Source: Branchiostoma floridae
Taxonomy: Eukaryota; Chordata; Leptocardii; Amphioxiformes; Branchiostomatidae
Direction of reading: 5' to 3'
Length of the DNA: 63,271 nucleotides
Assembly (NCBI RefSeq): GCF_000003815.2
Contig: NC_049981.1
Coordinates: forward strand, 10,488,930 to 10,552,200
The first letter of the stretch is position 1. Each line of letters starts with the position of its first letter. The notes below the pieces were generated by a model, which saw only the letters and a list, made by a program, of their open reading frames with translations, was not told where the DNA came from and searched no databases. Below, one piece after another: positions 26,964 through 38,100 of the stretch. Position numbers and translations under genes: made by a program.

Positions 26964-29900
26964 ATGAACGAGTACATCAGACTGCTGCTCCTGTTTGTTG
27001 GCCTGTTCACCTACATGTTTATCGGGGCGGGACTGTTCCACGCCTTGGAACCAGGGTGGATATGGGACGACGAATGGGGGAACATTACAGGTAAGAAAAA
27101 TATTCGTCAAGTACATTCAAGGAACCATCTGCATATAACCAAGGCATACATGCATGTGTCCAAACGCGCCTTTGCTTTGTAGGTCGTAGGCATTTCTGAT
27201 AACAGATAAGCAAATAAAAAAGATTACTGTAAATGCCCGGGGATTTAATTTTGCGTTAGCATGAAAGTGGAGTGTTCGCGGTGGTTTTAAGCTTGAGGAA
27301 GTGCAATACACTGTAGTCACATACAGCAACGGAAAAATGTTCGCAGTGGTTTTAAGTTCGTGCCTCGCGAAAACCACCGCGAACATTTCTGCATTTACAG
27401 TATTTTCAAACCAATCCGATTTTTTTTAGTTTGACCCGTTCACAATTTTCACAAAATGAACCTGGGCTCAATTTAAAACCAATTCAACAAACCCCACTGT
27501 AGATCATAATACTAAGTCAGTGCATAGTTTAATTCCGGAGTATGGACGTAGGTAGAAATCTTAGAACAAAAGTACAAATAAACTCCACCAGTGACCTAAC
27601 ACATTGGAACTGGAAGACTAGGGGTGATCCCGGGGACAATGTGCTTGCATGAAAACACGAACCTGGCGAGGTCGTATTTCACTACTAGGACCTACTACTA
27701 GCTGCCAATAATTAGAAAAAAGCGTCAAGGAGTGGCATTTCGACTTTCCGTTGTTTTTGTCATTTTTTGCATAAAGAAATAACTATATTCCTACTGAATA
27801 TTAATAGCTGAGCTGCCTGAGCATTCTAAATAGGATTTTTTTGAGTATATGGGTGGCCCATACACACGGATATCTAACAAAAATATCGACAATATCTACA
27901 GTACTTGAAACAGCACTATGAAGCGGCCTTTCGTGGCCTGCGAACAAGGTGGCAGTATCGACGCCAAAACTGGCTCGAGAAGAAGGGTTCCGATCGCAAA
28001 AGTCTGGTGATGTCGTTTCCAGACACCTGGCGATGAACCGCAAAAGAATGCGCCAGCCCCTCCTGGCGTGAGAGGTGTCAACACACAGCCGTGCAAAGAA
28101 CAGGCCCGTGCTGATGGACATAAGTTGCGACAAGATGATTCTAAGAGCATCAAAGCAGACTGCCCACAGCCTCTGTAGCGCACCAGCACTGAAATCGTAC
28201 CAACGTGATAGAACAATGTTATTCTCCAAGCAGAGGTCGGGTCGCGGAGATGGTACTAGTTCTATCTCCGCGACCCAACCCCTGCTTGGAGAATAGAACA
28301 ATGTGACAAGAGCAGGTATGGCATGTGACTGTTCAGATTAATGAATTAGTTTACATGTATGTGCACAACTGACGAGTTTACGGATAGAGTCGCCGTCGAG
28401 GAGATTACAAAAACAGGATCTAGTTCACTGAAAGTTTTTCCAGATGCGGAGTAACCGGTACCCAGGACATATGCATACATTGGGCCCTATCATCTCTCCC
28501 ATGTAATGCCCTTTGTACTGTTAGAAACATTCGGTCTGCTCTCTGGAGAAGTTCGTGTTGTTGTTGCTGCAAGTCAAATATCAAACGTGACGCCTGAAGG
28601 ATATACCTAACGTTAACCTGCAACCCAGACATTTACAAGTATGTCGAACAGTCTTCTTCGTTTCACAACCTCTTTTTATTCTTCTGCAGACGTTTCGGTG
28701 ACTGTCTGTCACCTTCATCAGTGCAAAATGAAATATACTAACGTTACTCGGTGCGATATGAGCTATACAGTGCAAATCGAACTAAACCTATTGTGACGTA
28801 ATTACTTGACATATACATGTACATGGAGTGTTCTCGAACGTGATACGTTAATCATCCTTGCCACTTTGTGACGTAGTGGCAAGGATGCGGTCCCAAACAT
28901 GGCTAAGTTTATACCCCCCTTCGTCTCTATTCATAACTGCTGTAGACTTTCTGATCCAGATGGCTTCCTTTACCCAACGTGTGTATTTGTTGTCCTCTCT
29001 GTCAATAACCTTGGCCCCCTCCCAATCTATTACACAGATATTTCTTGCAATGTGGTCTGTTACCGCTGACTTGTTTTCAGACAGTCACCGAAACGTCTGC
29101 AGAAGAATAAAAAGAGGTTGTGAAACGAAGAAGACTGTTCGATTGATCTACCAACCTGATGAAACTATTTACGGATTTACAAGTATGGTACGCCCTCTGT
29201 ATCACAGCGGGGAAAAATCGTAGCCTCCATTGCAGACTTCTGGAGCGGCGGCGTTTATTTCTGGGCCACAGAAATTGTAAACCTTAGAAATTGAATCAGC
29301 GCTCCTCCCAAAAATAAACGTCGCCGAAGGCGGCGAAGGCGGCTACAAAAATCGATCGACAATCAGTTTTGGGCAGTAAAAACACGCCCGGCGTTCTCTC
29401 GATCACGGCGCGATTTTTAGAGATCGGCCGATGTACACAGGTCCAAGAGCCTCGTCCAAACTATGTGAGGGAGTTAATTCCTGGACTCTGAATATTTTTT
29501 AATCCGTCAGCTTAGGGTGATCTACAAATACGGCGAAAGCTGTGTGTGACAGGGGCTTCGACTTTGCCTTGACAAACCTCCATGCCAAAACGTGTTGTTG
29601 AAAGGAGCCCGACAAAAAATCATGACCTTTAACTTTGTTTATTTTATCATAGTAACGTTTGGAATGAATGGATATATTTTGCGTTTCTGAGAATATACTT
29701 TTTGTTGGCAGTTATCTGTGCTGCAAAAGCATTGGTACTGACTAAAACATATTTTTGTCTAAATCAGATGGAGTCCAAAATGTCACCGACCAAAACATGA
29801 ATGACACCCTGTATAACTTCGAGCCGAGGTCCTACATGGAGGCGTTCTACTTCTGCGCCACGGTCATCACAACCATAGGCTACGGTCACATCTACCCTGT

Positions 29901-32332
29901 AACAGGGGCGGCAAAGGTCTCTACGTTATTATACAAATATGCATTCATATCTGTGTCCTGTGTATCTTGTAATTCTGTATCTTGTAATTCTGTATCTGTA
30001 CTGCTGTATTGTTGCTGAGCTGTACCATTAGCACTAACTTTAATGTTTCAATTGATGCAGTTCTTCACGGCCATCTTCGCTAACTTTGGCATCCCGGCAT
30101 TTTTCTACATCTTGGCGATCATCGGCAGAAAATTCGCCAATCTTGTTGAGTAAGTACCAGTAGAGGTAAATAAATGCATGGTAACGGTTGCTTTTGATAT
30201 TTGATGCTTGAGACGACTCTTATGTAGGATCTATCGCTAAATTTAGGGCAGCCATTCGACTGACTTACCTGGGATATAATCTCGTATAGTAACACCTGGA
30301 GTTAGATATGGAGGACTCACGCCACAAAAAAGTGTGATTTACCATTATGGCCAAATACACCCAGGAAATCTGTACTGCTGCCGTGTATCACACGTGTAAG
30401 AAACCGTTACCAGATTTACCATCTATTATCACTGGTAAATCCCAATGTTCGTGCAGTATGGAGCTCGCAGACTCGATCGTCGGCGGACCGGTATTCCTGC
30501 CGGCTAAAGTTTGCCATGTCTCCATGCAGGGCGGGGGAGTCCCGGTTCTTCAGCCGGGTTCCCGGCCCGTACGGCCGCCGGACGGTGACGCTGATCCTGG
30601 TGGAGCTGCTCGGACTTATCCTCTTCATCCTCATCCCTGCTGCCATCATCAGCACCGTGGAGGGCTGGTCATACGGCGGTACTTTATTCGTTTATTTATC
30701 AGCACATACACATACTCAACAAATAAACGCAAATGATAATTCAGAATGAAAAGAAAACGTACAGGGGTAGCAGAAGACTATGCGGCTTTTCATGGATACC
30801 CCTCAGATACTAGATAGTAATGAAATTATTATATGCCCTCTGGTACTTTTTCAGATGCCACCTGGTACCTGTTCGTGAGTGTGTCGACTATCGGCTTCGG
30901 GGACTTGTACGGCGGCTACTCCGAGTTCTTCTTCGCATTTGACGCAACGTTCGGCATCTATGTGGTGAGAAAACGACAAACATAAAAAAATCACTTTTTT
31001 TTCAATTGTTTCGAAAACAGTTCTTAGCTTTCTGCCTAATACTTCGTTCAAGGCTTGTGATGCCGAAATAGTTTCTTGTTTGCTTATTGGGGTGTTGTGT
31101 TTTCTTGTTTGTGTTTTCTAAGAGGTTCGTTTGTTATAGTACAAATAAAAAATCCATTCGAATCAAGAAAAGTTTAGCGCATCGTATTTCTACTACTGGC
31201 GAACAGTCACCAAGATCAATGACCTTACGGACACACAAATCCCAGGAAGTTGATACCGTCCTCCGGCACTGTTGATCGGGCACGGTATTTACCCTCCGTT
31301 TTTTTATCGCTGGTTCCTCATTTTGAGCAAGCGAAAAGGGAGAGCCAATTCAATTGTAACTACGGGCAGAGGATGGTACTAATGCTAGTCTCTGTTGAGT
31401 GATGGTTGATTTGTTGTAATCTCCGACAGTTCTGCACTTAGGTTTGATATACCATCACTATGAGCTGGGTGGTGTCAGGAAGTCGGTGCCGCCCACCGTC
31501 TCTGTTCAGTGGTGGCTAACATGTTGTAATCTCCAACAGCTCTGCAAGTTTTAATACACCATCGCTATAAGCTGGGTGGTGTCAGGGTTCGTGGTGACTA
31601 ACATGTTGTAACCTTCCACAGCTCTGTAAGTTCTGTTACTACATCATCGGTCTGAGCTGGGTGGTGTCAGGAAGTTGGTACCGCCCATCGTCTCTGTTCA
31701 GTTGTGACTAACATGTTGTAATCTCCAACAGCTCTGCAAGTTCTGTTACTACATCATCGGCCTGAGCTGGGTGGTGTCAGGAAGTTGGTACCGCCCATCG
31801 TCTCTGTTCAGTGGTGACTAACATGTTGTAATCTCCAACAGCTCTGCAAGTTCTGTTACTACATCATCGGCCTGAGCTGGGTGGTGTCAGGAAGTTGGTA
31901 CCGCCCACCGTCTCTGTTCAGTTGTGACTAACATGTTGTAATCTCCAACAGCTCTGCAAGTTCTGTTACTACATCATCGGCCTGAGCTGGGTGGTGTCAG
32001 GAAGTTGGTACCGCCCATCGTCTCTGTTCAGTGGTGACTAACATGTTGTAATCTCCAACAGTTGTGCATGTTATGAGCTGGCCATGAGTGGTGTCAGGAA
32101 GTTGGTACCGCCCATCGTCTCTGTTCAGTGGTGGCTAACATGTTGTAATCTCCAACAGCTCTGCAAGTTCTGTTACTGCATCATCGGCCTGAGCTGGGTG
32201 GCCACCATGTGGATCCTCCTGGCTGACGTCATGCCGGATACGGAAGCCAAACCGGGAGCTGTCGAGCTGGTGAACTCCGATGACCAAGATGTCACTGACA
32301 GACAAGGAGAGCTGCTACCACCACAGGCTTAG
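26964..32332 (+). CDS. Two-pore-domain potassium channel (K2P/KCNK family), gene 1, six exons
   Basis: K2P channels are dimers that carry background K+ current across the plasma membrane. Exons: 26964-27090, 29768-29916, 30061-30149, 30530-30678, 30855-30964, 32159-32332, giving 265 residues with continuous frame. Order: M1 (RLLLLFVGLFTYMFIGAGLF), extracellular cap with N-glycosylation sites NIT, NVT and NDT, pore 1 with filter TTIGYGH, M2, basic loop (RVPGPYGRR), M3, pore 2 with TIGFGD, M4 and a short acidic tail. The His after the first filter is also found in TASK and some TWIK channels, where it can sense external pH. I cannot place it in a named KCNK subgroup. The exon 2 donor is a weak GTCTCT. 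Seven partial copies of exon 6 precede the real one. A paralogue is at 47990-52152. Confidence 0.93.
27225..27402. mobile_element. TACTGTAAATGC-type MITE, copy B
   Basis: Terminal TACTGTAAATGC and GCATTTACAGTA are perfect inverted copies. Internal GCGGTGGTTTTAAG and AACCACCGCGAAC blocks are also inversely repeated. Lies in intron 1 of K2P gene 1. Confidence 0.8.
28210..28304. mobile_element. Foldback element with 31-bp arms and 10-bp target duplication
   Basis: The arms 28221-28251 and 28264-28294 are near-perfect inverted copies beginning ATTCTCCAAGCAG, separated by only 12 bp. AGAACAATGT flanks both sides (28210-28219 and 28295-28304). A 9-11 bp duplication fits Mutator-like elements, though the family is uncertain. 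Confidence 0.7.
28682..28728 (-). ncRNA. Hammerhead ribozyme-like motif (type I, minimal stem III)
   Basis: Read on the minus strand: stem I 5' arm TTTTGCA (28728-28722), conserved CTGATGA (28721-28715), one extra A, stem II GGTGAC/GTCACC (28713-28708 with 28702-28697) with loop AGACA, conserved GAAA (28696-28693), C, and the cleavage triplet GTC (28691-28689). The stem I 3' arm TGCAGAA (28688-28682) pairs with the 5' arm over 7 bp including one wobble. Stem III is almost absent, but ACGT is self-complementary, so two copies could complete it in a dimer, as described for ribozymes of Penelope-like elements. Cleavage is predicted after 28689. The extra A between CTGATGA and stem II is tolerated in at least one viroid hammerhead. 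Activity is untested. Confidence 0.65.
28848..29075 (-). pseudogene. Penelope-like polyprotein, C-terminal endonuclease-region fragment
   Basis: About 75 codons read without a stop from 29075 to the TAA at 28848. The pattern DHIARN..VIDWEGAKVIDRE, RWVKEAIWIRK, MNRDEGGYKLSHVWD is the conserved C-terminal end found after the reverse transcriptase and GIY-YIG endonuclease of Penelope-like elements. The RT and the GIY-YIG core are missing, so it is a 5'-truncated remnant. The last codons overlap a 12-bp hairpin (ATCCTTGCCACT arms, about 28853-28885). Confidence 0.8.
29219..29345. mobile_element. Inverted-repeat MITE with GTAGCC termini
   Basis: GTAGCCTCC...GGCGGCGTTTATTTCTGG at the left and its approximate reverse complement (AAAAATAAACGTCGCCGAAGG...GGCTAC) at the right. 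Non-coding, directly right of the Penelope insertion. Confidence 0.55.
31390..32158 (+). repeat. Tandem array of partial K2P last-exon copies with splice acceptors (about 110-bp period)
   Basis: Seven copies of the 3' end of intron 5 plus the first part of exon 6 precede the genuine exon at 32159. Copy exon starts fall at about 31430, 31542, 31622, 31732, 31842, 31952 and 32062. The middle copies are nearly identical and spaced 110 bp. Each intact copy has a pyrimidine-AG acceptor (CTCCAACAG), encodes LCKFCYYIIGLSWV in frame, then runs about 15 codons into a TAA. The outermost copies and the one at 32062 are degraded. Confidence 0.92.
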
Positions 32333-34251
32333 ATAGTAACGTCACAGATTTAAAGTTTCACAATTTCACTTTCAGCATGAAAGTTCTACAATACGCCCTT
32401 TAAAGATTTATATTCCCTGTTATACCTTTGGGAAAATATAGATTGCCCATTTTATCCATTTTTTAAACGAGGGTCTATGGAGGATTCACAAAGGTCCAAA
32501 AATTGGGTGATTTCTATCGGGGTTCCAAATACTAGGGTACCCGGTTGCGGCGCGCAGCCATATTTTGTTTGGCATAGTTAACTTAGTTTCGCTACCTAGT
32601 TTTTGGGCGGAGACAGTGAGTGTTACGCGAGTGCCCTACCGTTAACGCATTGTGCGCACCAAGGATAAAAAACAATGCGGAAATAGTTTATCGTAAAAGA
32701 ATGCAATACATGAAAAAAATACCCCAAATTTCGACATGCTCAATGTTATTGGGGGGATTTTTTCCTCCGGAAGTTTTCCTCCATGTATGGATTTTCTTAC
32801 CATGAACAATCTTAACATTCATGTTAACCAAACTAACTGAAAACGTTAAGTATTCAATTCACTTCCAGAGCTTGAGATTGGGGTCTTGGGCCTGTGGCAA
32901 CCTGAAATGTTCTAGGGCAACCTAGCGTTTGGCTGAGGTTGCTCAGTGGGCAACCTGTTAATCCAGGCTGCCTGCGGTTATAAAATGCATTTGGAGCCAA
33001 CTCTGAATTCTTTCTCTGGTGGTGGTGGTGGAAGAGACATTACGTGAAAGCAGTTATGTAAAATGAATATCAATCTAAACTAAAAACAAAACCTAGGCTA
33101 GTTCTGAAAGAGGTTAACCAAATAGATGGAGTGTTGAATTTGAAAGAAGGGTATTTTAGTTTATCTAAAATTTATTTCAATATACTATAATAGGTTTGAT
33201 TATCATTTTATTTTGTTTAGGTTATGTTTCAACAGTATTGTGTACATGTTGGATCAAAGTCGAACTGTAACATAATCCTCTGAAAATCCTGCTCTCTTCA
33301 AAAGTAAAGACGTATCTGCTGGTTCTACTGGGTTGTATTAAAATAAAGACAAACTACAGATAAACACATGTTTATTTGTCCCAAACATTATTTTCCCATT
33401 GATCAGCACATAGTTGATATCGATTGTTTACCATCAAAGATAACAAGTCAACTTATAGACAATCATTAATGGCAAAGAAGATCCTTCCCCAAGTACACGT
33501 TCTGGATAAACACCGTTGCTTATCCAGGATGCGTCCTGCTCGGTATACGTACGTGTTCGGGATATCCAGGATACGTCCTCCTGGACGGGACGTGTTGGGG
33601 GATATCCAGAACACGTCCGGAGCCGTCTGGGGGATAGAGACGAGAATGGGATATAACAGCTTCTCCCCTCCAAGTCCGCTAAACTTGAACTTCTGCAGTA
33701 AATGAATTCCCATCATTTGCCACTACGAAATTATAGTATTTTGTTATTATAAATAATGCATGTCAGGCCTTCATTTGCATAATCTAATTCGTTGCTGTTC
33801 CTCTATGTCCCACTTTACATATGTCCCATGTTTGAGAGCCAGAGGCTTCGAAACATGCATAAGCAGGTGAGACACATTACTGGTTGTGAAAAGGAAAACT
33901 CCTATATCCTATGTTCTACCAACTTGCAATTGATAAAATCATATTCGGAAGAACCCGATTCACCTTATAGAAAGAACACAATCCCAAATGTGGCTAAGAA
34001 AGTCAACTCTGAGGAAGTTACAATTGTCTGATAGGCAGCGAAACGTAAACAGGCGAGTTACTTCATTAGTTGTGTTAAAGGCAAATCCAATTATACTAAA
34101 TCGTCCTAATATTCAGACCAATCGTGCATATATCATTTTGTCTGCTTTTCACGCAATATGCGTGTGATACATATGCATATATCTTCACCTGAGCCAACCT
34201 GTTGGAACCTACAATGTATATACTATATAGGTATCAACTAGAAACAATATA
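32333..34251. other. K2P gene 1 3' region and intergenic stretch
   Basis: An AATAAA near 33340 could end the K2P transcript. At 33470-33690 an imperfect repeat of ATCCAGRAYRCGTCC gives overlapping open frames on both strands by its composition. No supported gene. Confidence 0.45.
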
Positions 34252-35098
34252 CAGTCAAACCTACCCGAGCAACCACCTCTTCTCAGCGACCACCTGGCCA
34301 TTTCGACCGCTTTTTCTCGGTCCCGATTTTCCCCCCATTGACGTAAGCATTAAGCGACCTTTTCTCAACGACCACCTAGCCAACGCGACCGCGACCAGCC
34401 CAAATTGGGACCCATAACGACCGCATCATTTTAAAAATTGAGGTTTTCATCGATTTTTTATAATAACTAGCGCGATTTTTTGCCAAAATCGTTGTAAGAA
34501 AATCCGAATTTAGTTGTTACAAAAGTTTTTTTAAATCTATATCATTATAAAGTGAACGAATGCTGCAACGTATATAGCCTCATACTTTATTAAGAAAGAT
34601 CTGTGTAGCTCATACCTTTTTAAGAAAGATCTGTACGTGTGAGTGCTTTTGTCCAACTGTACTGTACATTCACCCGTGGGTAAGAACGCTATCGGGACGT
34701 ACTGGGCATCGAATTCGAAAGGTGCACCGTAGTTATTTCAGATCAAGAACATAGCGACGCATACAGGCTTGTTTGGTAACTGACAGCATCAAAGTTCCCT
34801 TACTGTCTAAAACGTTAGTGTACAAATACTTGAGCTTTAAAACACTGTATTGTATAAAAGCTGGATAAAAGCTTGGGGTTAAATTTACAATTTACAGTGT
34901 GCGTGTTGTATTTGACATTAAAGACCTCGCTTCTTTGCGTACGTGCAGTGTGCTTGCTATTTGCCATTAAACACAACGGAAACCATTTATACTTTGCATC
35001 GGGCATGTTTTTAGTCGATACTCTTCTCAGCGACCACCTGTCCAAATCGACTGCTTTTTTCCGGTCCCCCGGGTGGTCGTCTTGGGCAGGTTTGACTG
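34252..35098. mobile_element. Pogo/Tigger-like MITE, copy 2
   Basis: Same TA-flanked CAGTCAAACCT/AGGTTTGACTG element as copy 1, 847 bp. Its right end lies 98 bp past the SLC22 stop codon, so it is probably part of the transcribed 3' region of that gene. An AATAAA on the minus strand (34591-34586) falls within it. Confidence 0.85.
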
Positions 35099-35195
35099 TA
35101 TTCCTATCTACACAATATCCAGCTCACACCAAAACATATAAATTCCAATTGGCGAAATACTGTGCTCTGCTACCTACAACGACCTTTACTCAAAA

Positions 35196-38100
35196 TCATT
35201 CCTCGTCCACTATATATATGGCGTCTTCCTTCCCGAAGTTCTCGCCGTCTTCGATAGTAGCCGGAAGTGTCTTCCCCTTCGTCTCCGGTAGCAGCAGAGC
35301 CAGCAGTCCGGCGGCGATCGAAGCACCCCCGAAGATGACGTAAGGCATCGGGGCCCAATAGCTGCCCAGGAGATTCACGAAAGGCGCGACCATGCCGCCG
35401 ACTCGAGCACTCATAGAGGACATGCCCATTCCAATTTGCCTGTGTTCATAATCATACGTTTATTGTTTGCAAATTCTCGCCTGGAGGCTAAATGGCTCCA
35501 GGCGAGGGACATTTTACAAACAATGGTGAGAAATATAGAAAGCGACTCTTAAGGCTAACTCAATTAGTTTTTACTTAATGGTTTTTGTCTTGTCTGTCTG
35601 AGACAGTGGAAGATGAAAGATCCCACTATGGTGGTGATTAATGATACAACATTGAATCCTCATTGAATGAAGAGGACGAGGTAATTAGACTTACTGATAT
35701 AATGATTCATGTTGATTACAACAATTGATATGTCTTGAGATGGCGATTATGTCACTGAAAAGATCACGTTTAATGAATGAATCCTTTTAAACCATTCTTG
35801 AGCCAATTTCCTTTTATTTTCTTCTGAACCTAACCTTTCTGAAACATAAGAACAAACAGCACTTATGGTACCAGCAGGCGACTGTGTTGGTAAGTTTACA
35901 TTATGTAACAATTAAACTGTTCTCTATGAAGGATGCCATCTACCACCGGGAAGGAGGAGGGAGCGGATATTATGACTTCCAACAACGTTTGATCGATTGC
36001 TGACGTCATTATGTCTAGTGAAATTGATGTGTCAGAGAGATGACGATGACTGAGCGATTAATAGTGGGAAATTGCTAGATTGCTAGTTTCCAATCAGACA
36101 TGTCAGCTGGATGACAAAAGAGAAGAATTTGGCCAAATAGGGACAAATACGTTGCAATGGGATCCCAGTCATTTGCAGTCTATCCAGCTATCCGCCGGCC
36201 AGCCAGTTCACTCCTAGGCCAATTAACTCCGACTTGTCTCCAAAGATAACTAACACAACTAACATAGTCCCCTATTACTATTAGGCCCGGGAGTCTGGTA
36301 GAGACTATAGAACATTGCAGTGAGTCGTCCTTTAGTTGAAGAATAGCTTCATCTTTATATGAAATATGATAACATACCTGACAACAGTAGGGAAGATCTC
36401 CGCCGAGAAGACATAGATAACAGCGAAGGAAGCGGTGATGCAGAACTTGCCTATCATGGCCAGGGTGGTGGTCATCCAGCCAAGGTCTGTGACATATCAG
36501 ATAATGATTTACATGGTCTATTGAGAGATCACTGGAGAAGGGAATTGATAGAAGAGAGGCTATAAGTGTGCGGGTTTACAGAAAAGGCTATGCTGTCTAC
36601 CTGGCCTGTCTAAGATGGGATGGTTGTTACGTCATAACACTTAGATCGTACGTACGTTTGGGAATAAAAAAGGCCACGATACAGGCAACGCCTCCAAACA
36701 GGAGCATCAAACACAGAGGCCAGCGCCTCCCAAACCTGTAAGGATAGAAACAATCCAATGGAATCAGAGATTAACTTGCAACGGAATAGAGATACACTTT
36801 TTCCCGGTGCCCAGAGAAGCGGTTGGTTCAACCGTTCAACCCGTTCAACCCTTCAACCGTTCAACCGTTCTCTTCTATTTGGTTTGCATGGATGCATGGA
36901 TCAAGCCTTTCTTATCATGCCCTTCCTGCCGCAAGGCTTCTAAACCTCCTTTCATGGCAGCAGTTGTGGCCATCGGTTGAAGACGTAGCATTAAACCCAA
37001 ATATTTAGTATTTATATGGTCATATTTATCGGAGTAGAGCAGTACATAATCAAGATTATCGTATCAGGTTCAAATTTTGTGTCAGCTTTTCACGACCTAC
37101 AATACAAAATGATTCCCCTTATGTGAATAAATTATGTTAATAACCTATTTGTTGGACCGCAGCAGAAAGCCTGTTCAAGAGAAAGTCACACGGAAAATCG
37201 CAATATGATGATATTTCAGCTGTTAATATTTGCGTTTCATTCTTTAAACATTACAATGTACATTTTAGAGGCGAGAGAAGCGGTTAGTTCAACCATGGAT
37301 GGATGCATGGATCGGTCAATTTAACCCAACTCTTCTTATAGCCCTTTTGTACGCACGATTACGCAATCAGCTTGTGTGGCCGAGCGGTGTACACGCAGGG
37401 TGGATATAGCGATTTGCTTTTGCAGCCGTGGGTTGGAACCCCACTTGTAACAATTTTTTTTCTTTGTTAGACAAATCTCATGTAATCTTTTTTTAATAGT
37501 AGACCAATTCAGTAACTCGATGTTTAAAAACTCTTTTTTCATGTGATTTTCTTTAACATCCAGGCTTTTCCAAAATACGCACCGGGCAGCTTTTTTCAGA
37601 AACTTTCTTCTTACACAACAGTTGCTCTATTTCCACCAACGTTTCCTCAGGGAAAGTGAGAACATTCTGACCGGTTCACGTTGCACTGCAGCTATAAGTG
37701 TCGTTGCTTACACATGTGATCCAAAACGTATTTGCAGTGGCTCACATCGCAAACCCCGCACAAAACCATCACTATATATATCATTTTACGTTTGGACCTT
37801 ATCTGTGAGCAGCACAACTATATCTGAAGCGGAGAAGCATGCAGAGTTGTCCTGAGAAAAGTGACGGACGGTCACCAAAACGTCAGTGGAAACAAAACAA
37901 CCTTTTGGTAAAAAGTGTGATGAAACTATTCACAGGTGAACTTGCGACCTTTTAGCGATTCTATCCTCTACATCCCCCTGTCTCCTGATCCCTTTTCAGG
38001 GTAGAAAACTGCCGCATTGTTGTGTGCTTTGGTTGTATGTTAAACTTTGTAGATTTGTTAGGACTAATAAATATCGTATGATATGTATATTTGTTATATT

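Larger units (their letters stand above)
28644..29174 (-). mobile_element. Truncated Penelope-like retroelement with 13-bp target-site duplication
   Basis: The insertion is bounded by ATTTACAAGTATG at 28631-28643 and 29175-29187. On the minus strand it holds the C-terminal end of a Penelope-like ORF (29075-28848), then a terminal region with a hammerhead-type motif (28728-28682). The 63-bp block 28645-28707 is repeated identically but inverted at 29079-29141, so the copy has terminal repeats in inverted arrangement, as described for this class. It sits in intron 1 of K2P gene 1, antisense to the gene. Confidence 0.8.

Noticed and set aside
33985-34035. Possible hammerhead motif (CTGAGGA...GCGAAACGTAA)
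   Set aside because: The bases between the two boxes do not form a plausible stem II, and the cleavage triplet is missing.
37370-37452. Functional tRNA-Leu or tRNA-Ser gene
   Set aside because: The B box is altered and the acceptor arms do not pair, so it is listed as a tRNA-derived repeat.
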